The notes under the pieces are model-generated. The model was not told the DNA's origin, did no database searches, and saw only the letters and a list, made by a program, of their open reading frames with translations. Of a DNA stretch of 64,000 bases, positions 1-11,100 are shown piece by piece. Source of the stretch: CAZCZZ01 sp964503335 (GTDB lineage: Bacteria > Verrucomicrobiota > Kiritimatiellia > CAIVKH01); NCBI GenBank assembly GCA_964503335.1, contig CAZCZZ010000005.1, positions 41,465 to 105,464 on the forward strand, written 5' to 3'. How positions within the stretch are numbered: position 1 is the stretch's first letter; the number at the start of each line of letters is the position of its first letter. Both the position numbers and the translations under genes were made by a program.

Positions 1-2100
1 ACGCGTCATAGAGACCGTTTGAGTGACTCACATAGGAAAGTCCTGCGGGCAGCAAGTCGCCGACAATTACTGTAAACTGTTCGTCCGGCCCGCGGTTCGT
101 CACAGTCACCGTGAACGTGACGTTTGTCCCGACATTCGGCGCCGGGTTGTCCACGCTCTTTGTCAGTTCCAAATCACCGGACTTGGGAACGGAAAGGTTC
201 ACGGACGCCTGGTCGTCTTCCGACGGGACGTTGTTGCCGGGCGTGGAGTCCGTATCGAACTCCACCGCCGTACGCACCTCCGCGGTGTTAACAATCACGC
301 CCGATTGCGTGACCAGCGCGATGACCTGCAAGCTGGTTACGCTGCCGACATCGAGGTTGCCCACGGTCCATACGCCATTCGTGGCCACGTAGGTGCCGTT
401 GCTGTGACTTACATAGGACAAGCCTGCAGGCAACAGGTCTTGCACGGTGACGCCCGTCGCATCGTCAGGGCCTCCGTTCGCCAACGTGATGGTGAAGGTG
501 ACGTTGCTGCCCACGCGCGGCGTCAGGGTGTTGGCCGACTTGCCGAGTGACAGATCAATCGCCGCGCCGGCTGAAAAGACAGCGTCATCCTGGTCGTCTT
601 CCGCAGCATTACTATTGCCGGGCGTGGAATCGGTATCGGGCTGGTCGGACGTTTGGACCTGGGCCGTATTGGTGTAGGTGCCCGAATTCGTGACCGTGGC
701 CGTGATCTGCAACGTCGTGCTGCTTCCGGCTGTGAGGGCGATATTCGTCCAGACGCCGTTCGCGGGATTGTACGAGCCGCCGCTGTGGCTCACATACGCC
801 ACACCGCCGGGGAGCACATCGAGCACGCTGATCGCGTTCGCGGTATTCGCCGCGCGGTTCGAAACGACGATGGTGTAGGTGATGTTGGACCCCACGAACG
901 GCGACGCATTGTCGACGGTCTTGGTCAGCTCCAAATCCGCGTACGCGATCGAAACCACGACCGCATCATCCTCGTCATCCTCGAACGGGCTGCCATCTTC
1001 ATTGCCGGGCGTCGAATCCGTGTCGGCCTCCGCGGAGGTCATGACTTGCGCCACGTTGGTGATGCTGGCCAGATTCGTAACCGTCGCAACGATCTGCAGG
1101 CTGGTGCTGCTGCCCACATTGAGCGTGATGCCCGTCCATATCCCGCTTGCCGGGTTGTAGGTGCCATTGGTGTGGCTGACGTAGACGAGTCCTGCCGGGA
1201 GTGAATCCAGCACCGATACCGACGTGGCGCTATCGGGACCGTTGTTGGTGAGTGTGACCGTGAACGTCACGTTGCTGCCGAGCGTGGGCGATGCGTTATC
1301 CACCGACTTCGAAAGTCCAAGGTCAGCAGTTCGCGGTACCGTGATCACCGCGTCATCCTCGTCGTCTTCGTAAGGTACGCCGTTCTGGTTGTTCGGCGTG
1401 GAATCGATGTCGAAGTGACTGGCCGCGGAAACCTCGGCCACGTTGGTGATCGATCCGGATGCAAGCACGGTCGCCGTGACAGTCAACTGCGTGACGCTTC
1501 CGACAGGTACCGCACCGATGTTCCACAATCCGTTGCTTGCGTTGTAGCTGCCCGGGGCGTGGGAAACATAGCTTACGCCGGCGGGCAGGATATCCCTGAC
1601 CGACACCCCGTGCGCTTCATCCGGTCCACGGTTGCTCACGATGATCGTGTAAACAACGTTGCTACCGATGGACGGCGTGGCGTTGTTGACCGACTTGCCC
1701 AGCTCGAGATCGCTCGCCGCGGGCACCACAATGGTTTCGTTGTCGTGATCGTCTTCTGCAAGGATGTCATTCCCGGGCGTGGAATCCGGGTCAAAGCCGT
1801 CTGCAGTCTGAACCTGCGCCTCGTTGTCAATCACACCCGTGTTCGTGACGGTGACGGTGATCTGCAGCGAAGTCACACCACCCACAGCCATGTCGCCGAT
1901 GGTCCATATACCGTTGGTGACGACGTACGCACCATTGGCGTGACTGACATACGCAAGGCCTACGGGAAGGATGTCTTCAACCGTAACACCGGTCGCAGCG
2001 GCCGGGCCGTCGTTGCTAACAGCGATGGTAAAGACAATGTTGCTGCCGAGATTCGGCGTGGTGCTCGAGGCCGTCTTGGTCAACGACAGGTCGGCCGCGA
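1..2100 (-). repeat. Tandem DUF11 repeats, period about 381 bp
   Basis: At least five in-frame repeats of about 127 residues. Each carries the phrases DLELTKSVDN, VTFTVT.TN.GPD, DLLPAGLSYVSH and a linker with DTDSTPGN and an acidic EDDEDD stretch. The linkers recur near 240, 620, 1005, 1395 and 1775. These are typical DUF11 (conserved repeat domain) features. Confidence 0.85.
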
Positions 2101-5100
2101 AGAGAATGGCCACGACGGCATCATCCGAATCCGTGACGGAAGCGAGCAAGGGCAGCGGGACGCCGGACGCATCCGACGGCACGGCCGTCGCCACACCTAT
2201 ATTCGTGACCGCCGCCGTAACATTCAGGTTGGTCGCGAGGAAGACATTCGTGGCACCCGGGGCGATGGGACCTGCAAGGGATCCTACCGCGCCGAGAACG
2301 TTGTCCGTGACAACGAGCGATGCAAGGTGGGTGTCACCCGTGTTGATCACGCTGTACTGGTAGACCACGTTGCTTCCGAAGTAGTTCGTATAGACTGCTC
2401 CGTCGAGCGCCGTGGCAGCCGTCTTGATGATGAGCAGGCCGGGGTTCACGAGCGCAACGGCCGCCGTATCGGCGTTTGTTCGAAGGCCGCCAACAGGATC
2501 AAAGCCCCGGACTGTCGCCGTGTTCGTGAGACTCCCGCCAATGACCGAAGCCGTCGTTACCGTCACGCTCTGGCCTGCGGACAGCACGCCGACCGCGTTG
2601 GAGAAGCTCAGCAGCGGATCCGTCAACGATACGTTCGTGAGCGTCACATCGCCCGCGTTGCTGATCACGAAGCTGTACGTGACCGGCATTCCATTTGTAC
2701 CGATCACCAATTCAACACCTGGAATTGCACCCGTGCCCGACACCGTCTTGGCCACCGTGATGTTCGGTGCGATCAGGTCCACCTGGCTCGGATCGTTCGC
2801 CGTCACACTGCCACCCACGGGATCGTTACCTGTCGCGATGGCCGAGTTCACGAGATCTGCCGAGATGGTCGATGCCACGCTCACCGTCGCCGACTGGCCT
2901 ACCGCGAGCGTTCCGATATTCGTCGTGTAGCCCAGCGCCGAGTTGATGACCGCCACATTCGTCAGCGTCACGTCGCCGGGGTTGCTCACCACGAACACAT
3001 AGGTCACAGGTGTCCCATTGGTCCCTTGCACCAACTCCACGCCGTTGACCGTGTTCGAGATCGCGATCGCAGGATTGATCCGGTCCACCACGGCCGTATC
3101 GGCCGCCGTATAGTTCTGGCCGTTCAGGTACTGGCCAACCACTGTCGCCGTGTTCGTAAGATCGGCGGAGATCGTGCGGCTTACCGTCAAGGTCACGCTC
3201 TGGCCGGCATTGAGCGTTCCGATGCTGTTCGAGTAGCTGATCAGCGGGTCGGTCACGACCACGTTCGTGAGAGCGGCGTCACCCGTGTTTGTCACGATGA
3301 TGCTGTAGGTCACCGGGGTTCCGTTCGTGCCCTGGACATACTCGACACCATCAACAACCTTGCTGACCGCAATCGCGGGTGCTGCGGCCTCATGCGGCAC
3401 GCTCGATGTGGTCGGCGGGACGGGGATGCCGTTGGTCGTCGACGGCGTAAAGACCGCCACGTTGGTCCCGGTTCCGCTGGTGACCGCAGTGAACCGCGCT
3501 GTCACAACAGACGTTCCGCCGACGGACAGCGGTCCCACGTTTGCCCAGGCCAGGGTGCCGACGCCCGTCGATGTCGCCGCAGGTGTCGCACTTACGAAGG
3601 ACAGCAGCGACGGGTCGAACGTGTCGTTCAGCGCCACGGTATCCAACGCGATGTCACCCGTGTTCGTGACCGAGATCGAGAAGACGACCAGCTCTCCCGT
3701 TACTGCCGGGCGACCCGTCGGACTGACCACCGTCTTCGACGACAGGATCGACGGGTTGACCGCCGTATGCGGCACGCTCGACGTTCCAGGTGGCACGGGG
3801 ATGCCGTTCGTTGTCGAAGGAGACGAGACTGCTGTATTGGTGCCGACGCCGCTCGCGAGGGCCGTGAACCTGACTACCAAGGTCGTGCTGGCCCCGGTAC
3901 TCACGGGACCGACGTTCGTCCATGTCACCAGGCTTCCCGCCAGTCCGTCCTGGCTTGGCGTAGACGAAGCAAAGGCGAGAAGGTTTGTCAGGAACGTGTC
4001 GGCGACAGGTACCGTATCGAGCGCCACATCACCGCTGTTGCTGACCACGACGTTGAAGACCAACTCCTCGCCGACCACGGCGGGGCGACCCGTCGGGCTT
4101 GTGAGCGTTTTCGTCACCGTCACACCCGGGCTCGCCGCCGTGTGAGGTACGCTCGACGTGCGCGGCGGCACCGGGATCCCGTTTGTCGTCGAAGGCGTCG
4201 CGATCGCCGTGTTGGTGCCCGTCCCGCTTTGGACGGCAACAAAGACGGAGGTCACGGTCACGCTGGAACCCGTCGCGATCGGACCGATGTCGGCCCACGC
4301 GATGGAGCCGTCGTTCACAGTGTCGATTGTAGCCGGCAACGATGAAGCGTAGCTCAGGAGATTCGTGTCGTACGCATCCTCTAGCTGAACGACGCCGAGG
4401 TCGGTGTCGCCGTTGTTGAAGACGTTGATACCGAACACGATTTGCTCGCCCACCGCTGCCGGTCGTCCCGCGGGACTGAGCGTGACCTTCGTGATCTGCA
4501 CGCCCGGGTTAACCGCCGTGTGCGGCACGCTCGACGTTCCAGGTGGCACGGGGATGCCGTTCGTTGTCGACGGCGCCGTGATCGCCGTGTTGGTGCCAAG
4601 GCCTGCCGTCACCGTCGAGAACGTCGCGGTGATCACGGTCGAGGCGCCGGGGGCCAGCGGACCCACATTCGACCAGTTCAAGAGACCGTCGTTGTCGTTG
4701 TCGTCTGAAGCCGGGGTCGACGACGCATAAGCCAGGAGCGTCGTCGAGTAGGTGTCCGTCACAGGAACCGTATTCAGCGTCACGTCACCCACGTTCGTCA
4801 CGGCGATCCGGAACAGAATCGACTCACCCACCGCAGCGGGTCGTCCCGCAGGGCTCACCACCGACTTCCCGATCACCACCCGCGGGTTCACATTCGTATG
4901 CGGCACCTCGTTCGTCTTCGGAGGCACCGGTATCCCGTTGGTTGTCGTCGGGATGGTCACCGCTGCGTTGGTACCCACACCGTTTGTCAGCGCCGTAAAG
5001 CGCACCACGATCGACGTGGCTTGTCCCACGCTCAAAGGCCCGACGTTCGTCCACGAGATCTGGTTGCCCAGGATCGAGTCGTTGACCGGCGTCGAAGACG

Positions 5101-8100
5101 AGAAACTCAACAGCGCGTTGTTGAAAGTATCCGACACCGGCACCGTGTTGAGCACCGTGTCGCCGCTGTTGCTCACCGCGATGTTGAACACCACTTCTTC
5201 CCCGATCGCCGCCGGACGACCCGCCGGGCTCGACAGCGTCTTGGCGATCGTGATCGATGGGTTAACCGCCTCGTGAGGCACGCTCGATGTAGTCGGCGGG
5301 ACGGGGATTCCGTTGGTCGTCGACGGCGTAAAGACCGCCACGTTGGTCCCGGTTCCGCTGGTGACCGCAGTGAACCGCGCTGTCACAACAGACGTTCCGC
5401 CGACGGACAGCGGTCCCACGTTTGCCCAGGCCAGGGTGCCGACGCCCGTCGATGTCGCCGCAGGTGTCGCACTTACGAAGGACAGCAGCGACGGGTCGAA
5501 CGTGTCGTTCAGCGCCACGGTATCCAACGCGATGTCACCCGTGTTCGTGACCGAGATCGAGAAGACGACCAGCTCTCCCGTTACTGCCGGGCGACCCGTC
5601 GGACTGACCACCGTCTTCGACGACAGGATCGACGGGTTGACCGCCGTATGCGGCACGCTCGACGTTCCAGGTGGCACGGGGATGCCGTTCGTCGTCGATG
5701 GCGTTGCAGCGGCGACGTTTGTTCCCGTGCCGCTTGAGAGAGCCGAGAAGCGGGACGTCACTGTGACGCTTCCGCCGGATACCAGCGGACCGACGTTCGT
5801 CCACGAGATGAGGCCGCCGGAGATTGACGACTCGGACGGTGTTGCGCTCACGAAGCCGAGCAGGTTCGTGTTGAAGGAGTCGGTCAGCGGAACCGTTGCC
5901 ACGGTGAAGGTGCTCGTGTTCTGGATGGTGATGGAGAAGACGAATTGTTCACCCGTGACCGCGGGTCGGCCCACGGGGCTGACCAGCGACTTCAGGATGG
6001 TCACGCCGCCGGGGAACACGTAGCCGAAGTCGTTGCCGGAATCCGTCTGGCCCGTCGTATTGCCAAAGTTCGCCGCCTCGATGTTGTCGGTTGTCATGAA
6101 CGCGCCGGCGGGCAGCGAGTTCGTGTCGATATCCATGACGAACGCGCCCGACGAGGCAAAGCTGAACGAATACGTCCCTGCGACACCTGTGATATTCGTC
6201 AGAAGCAGGCTGTCACCGACATCCACCACCCCGTTTGTGTTCGCATCGCGATACAGACGCACCACGACGCCGGAGCGACCGGTGTCGAAGCCGCCAAAGG
6301 TCGCATTCGCATCAAGGTCGAGGAACACGGTTCCGGAAATCGTATTGGGCGGGCACGTCAGGACATCGTTCGCTTCGTAGTCGCCGCCTGCCGTGAGTGT
6401 CCGTGCATTGGTCGCGAGACCTGTGATCTTGTTTACATCCCATAGATGGTTCGCAGGCGTGCCTGCGGAACCCGAAGTTCCGAAGAGCTGGCCGAAGTTG
6501 TTGAAACCGAGGCCTTCCATGTCGGCGACGCCGAGCAGTCCGATATCGGTGAGCGCGCCGGTCTGCTTGTTGAGCACCACCAGGCGATCGCCCACGCCGC
6601 CGTTGTTCGCGATGGCGAACATCGTGCCGTCGTACGAGTCGATGGCAATGTCATCGATGTCGAAGAGGTTGCTGACGCCGGGGACCACGACGTAGTCCAC
6701 GCCGGCTCCGAAGGCGTTCGACACAATACCGCCCGTCTGGGGGTTGATCTGCACGAGCAGGTCGTTTGTCGAGCTGTTCCGCTCAACGCCGTAAAGAATG
6801 CGCGAGAAGGGATCAAGGCTGAGGCTGTCCACGTCCGTGATCGCCTGCGCACCGAGAGCGCCATTGCCCGTGCCGAACGACCCGATCGCCACGAACACAC
6901 CGGACGTGAGATTGATCGACCCGAACGTTCCGGCGTTCGCCGCGTAAAGAATGTTGCTGAACGGATTGAACGAGATCGCTTCCACGCTGAATGTGCCGAG
7001 GCCCACGCCGACCGCCGTCTCCACGCCCGAGGTAAAGTCATAGCGCGTGAGCAGGTCGTCGCCGCCGCCACCGCCTCCGGTATCCGCGACGAGGTAGGCG
7101 AGGCCGCACGAATCAAGTCCCGTCACCAGCACCACCGCGTCATCGGTGTCCGTCACATCGGCAATGCCGGCGAGATCGACCCCCGCGGAGTCCGTCGGAT
7201 TGCCTGTCGCCGAACCGATATTGGTGACCGCGCCGAAGACGCTGATGTTCGTCGCCGTCAGGGTATTCGTTGCGCCGGGAGCGAGCGGACCCGCGATGGT
7301 TCCGACGGACCCGAGAACGTCATCGGAAACCACGATGCCGCCCAAGTACGTGTCGCCCGTGTTCACCACCCGGTAAGTGTAGATCACATTTCCGCCGGTG
7401 ATGATGGTGTTCGTCGCGCCATCGGCGCTGTTGCCCGCGGTTTTGATGACTTGGATGGCCGGCGAGACACGATCCACGATTGCGGTGTCGACGCGGCTGA
7501 TTGTGCCCGTGCCGAAATAGAGTCCGGTCGCCGTCACGGTATTTGTCAGGTCGGCGCTGAGCGTGCGCGCAACCGATACCGTGACGCTCTGCCCGATGAC
7601 CAGCGTGCCGAGGTTGGTCGAGAAGGTGATCAGCGGGTCGGACAGCGAGACGTTCGTCAGCGTGATGCTGCCCGGATTCGACACCACGAAGGTGTAGGTC
7701 AAAGGCGCCCCGTTCGTGCCGACAAACGTCTCCGATCCGTTCACTGTCTTCTGTACGGCGATGCCCGGAATCTGGGCGTCAAAGAAGTTGTTTCCGGCGT
7801 AGGTCGTCAACGTGGAGATGACGACAGGGATCCGGTTGTCGTTCGCGCCTGCCGAGTCACCCGTGCTCACGTAGCTGAGCGGATCGGTTTCCACGACGAC
7901 GTAGTTTCCGGCGCCGAGGTTCAGGAACTCGTAGGAGCCGTTTGTGGCGGTGGCTGTCACGTCCACGAGCACGCCGTCCGACGGATTTCCGTCACCGTTC
8001 GGGTCGGTGAACAACTGCACCGTCACGCCCGAGAGGTTCAGGTCGTTTGTGGTGACCGTCCCGGATTGGTCGCGGTCGTCGTACACATTGCCGGTAATGC

Positions 8101-11100
8101 GGGCGGCCAGCGTCGTGATGCTCGCGCTGCTGCTCACGGGCGGCACGGGATCGCTGAACTGGTCGATGGAGTAATTCGCGGAAGCAAGGTTCACGGCGGG
8201 ATCGCATCCGCCCTGCGCGATCAGGGTTACAGTGATGCTGGTCGTTGCCCCGGCTGCAAGACTTCCGGCGCCGGTAATGTCGTTCCACAAGAGGCTGCCG
8301 AACGCCGCGGAATCGGGTGACGGGGTCGCGGACACAAAGTCGAAGCACGCGCCGCTGTACGTATCTTCCACCGGCAGGTTCGTGATCGCCGTTGTGCCCG
8401 TGTTCGTGATGACGATGTTGAAGACGACGTTGCTGCCCTTGTTCACGGGAACGCCCAGGGGGCTGACCAGCGTCTTCGTGATCTGGTGCTCCGGCCTCGT
8501 GATGATCACGGTGGCTGAGCCAGTCACGCTGAGGGCGCCGGATGCCGCCACGGCGCGGTTGGTCGCAGGCACTGCGATCGCAAGAGCCGTGAAGTTGACG
8601 AACACGTCTGAGTTCGCGCCGGGGTTCAGCGGGCCGATATTGGTCCAGGTCAACGACCCTGCGGCGACAGTATTCGGTGAAGGCGACGCGGAGACATAGC
8701 CCTGCACGTTTGAGGCGAACGTGTCGACGAGCGAAATCGGGTTCAGCGTTGTGCTGCCCGAGTTCACCACGCGGACGCGATACTGCACCGACTCACCGAC
8801 GACAGCCTGACCGTCCGCGGGTGAGATCAGGGTCTTGGTGATCGTGAGGCCGGGTGTGCCCGGCGGCGGGGGAACGGAAGCGACCGCGGAGCAGGGATCG
8901 CTAGAATCGTTCGGATCCACGTAGCTCAGTGTGATGACGGAACCCGTCGGGGCGCTGAGGATTGAATTGGTCGAGACGAAGGACGAGAGATTCGTGGACT
9001 GGATGCACGCCGTGAAGATGCCGCTGTTTGTGCTGGTTTCCGTCAGCGTTAAGGGTTCCACATCACCCGTACTGCTCGTCAACGTCACGGGCACCGTGTC
9101 GAGCGTCACCGAATTCGTGTTCTGGTCGAGGTCGCTGACGCGGACACAGATGGACGCATTTGTCGCATAGACGTTGGTCACCGGACCGTTGTTGCCGAAG
9201 GTGAAGTCCACGGAGCAGGGCGTACCGAGATCGAGGAACGAAAGCGGGATCGATGTTGCGGCCGTATCCGTAATGCCTTCGGTGCCTTCATTCGCCGTGA
9301 CGGCGATCGTGTAGTTGCCCTCCGTCACTCCAGTCGTCCAGACATACTCATATGTCTTGGAGCATGAATTGGTCGCCACGACATTCGCGTTGGAGAGCGT
9401 TGTGGAGACATCGCTCACGGTACCCGACGCGTCGATGGACAATCCCAGGCTCGTGATGTCGTAGGCGCCAAACGGATCGGTCACCGTCGCGCGGACGTAG
9501 AGGGTGCTGCCGTTGTTGGCTGCCGAAACGAGACTGCCGCCCGGGTACGCCGCGTCGTAGATGTCGAGCGACGTGATATCAATGACCGTCGTGACGGGCA
9601 GGTTGATTTTCGAGAGGCGGTTGGAGCTGTCATAGAGCACGGTGAACCCGGCGCCAGCCTCGGAACTGATGATCTCGAACGTGATCGCCTGGCCCGACGG
9701 GATGCTCGTCGCGGCACCCAGCACCGTGGACCACACGATGTTGCTGGTCGACGTCGTGAAGACAGGATTCGTGATCGTGGCAAAGACGTTGGTGCCGTAG
9801 CGAAGCCGCGCGGTGATGGCCGGATTCGTGGGCATCGTGCCGCTTTCAATGTTCAGCCGGTTGGTGATCACAATGCCGCCACCGGCAGGCAGGGAAAGCG
9901 TTGAGCACAGGACGGGAGTCTGAACGAACGTGGTCTGATTGGTGCCCGCAGGTGCAGGATTCAGCGCAACCGCCGTCAACGCCCAGTCATCGGCGGTGAG
10001 CGTCCATGTGTTGGTGACAACAGACGANNNNNNNNNNNNNNNNNNNNNNNNNNNNNNNNNNNNNNNNNNNNNNNNNNNNNNNNNNNNNNNNNNNNNNNNN
10101 NNNNNNNNNNNNNNNNNNNNNNNNNNNGTGGTGTGGGAAACGCGCGCAGCGGTCAGTATGTCGGCATTGGTCGTTGTGACGGATGATGCATCGATCGCAA
10201 TGGTCGCATTGCCCGCGTTGATGACCACGCTGGTCGCCGTAGTGCCATCAGCGGTCGCCACCGGGTCGATGCGATCAAGGTCCTGGTCCGGCGAGCCGGA
10301 GCCGTCGGTGCTGAGGTAGAGCGGCTTGATCGCCGACGGTGTCGAGATGATTGCTGTGTCGCTGCAGAGGTCACCAAAGACGGGATCGGTGTAGCTCACC
10401 GAAATCGTGTGGCCCGCGGATAGGAACAGCGTGCCGTCCTGCTGCGCCACACCGGCGGTGGTCGAGGAAGGCAGGGAGGACGAATTACGGAACGCGTTGG
10501 TGTTGGCGCTCAACTCGGTCAGTGTGATGGTTTCCAGGTCACCGCTGAAGGGATTCTGCACGGTGACGTTGATGGTCTCGACCGTCGTCGTGCTCGAATT
10601 GGCGTCGGCGTCACGCAGAGTCACAAAGAGGCCGGAGCCGGCTGAGTAGGACGCGACGGCATTTCCGGATCCGTCGGTAAATTCGAGCGAGCACGCCGCA
10701 GAACCGGACGGTGGAGGCACTACCACGACGTTGGTGACGACGACGGGCGACCCACCGATGCTGGCCCCGTTGGCGATGGTGCCGCTCGCGATGACGCGCG
10801 CCTGATACCGCATTGTCGTGCTACTGCCTCGCGGCACGATGGGAATGACATATCCGTCCTCGTCAAACGGAAAGAGCGTTGCCGCAGGCGGCACGGTGCT
10901 GTCGGCGATGCCGACGCTGTCGCGGGATGACGAATTCGTGACGTAGATCAGGCTCGGAGGCGGCGTATCGAGGACGATCACGTTGCCGAGGACGATGAGG
11001 CTGTTGTTGTCGATCGTGATCGCATACTCGAGGATGTCATTCGTGCTGATGCCGCTGGGCGGGTTGTCCGTCACCAGCGTGGACGTCTTCCGGATCACGG

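Larger units (their letters stand above)
3390..5960 (-). repeat. Second tandem Ig-like repeat array, period about 376 bp
   Basis: Seven in-frame repeats of about 125 residues, with recurring phrases TTNGIPVPP, SSVPHTAVNP and SPAGRPAAVGE. The junctions recur near 3758, 4134, 4510, 4893, 5264 and 5640. The repeats differ in sequence except for one near-identical pair, listed separately. Confidence 0.8.

Noticed and set aside
1..2100. Regularly spaced repeats that could suggest a CRISPR array
   Set aside because: The period is about 381 bp and the repeats are in-frame coding domains; no short direct repeats with unique spacers exist in the window.
1415..4345. A 976-codon plus-strand open frame, Arg/His-rich
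   Set aside because: Antisense shadow of the DUF11-type repeats of the giant minus-strand gene; composition is unlike a real protein and the minus frame has clear domain motifs.
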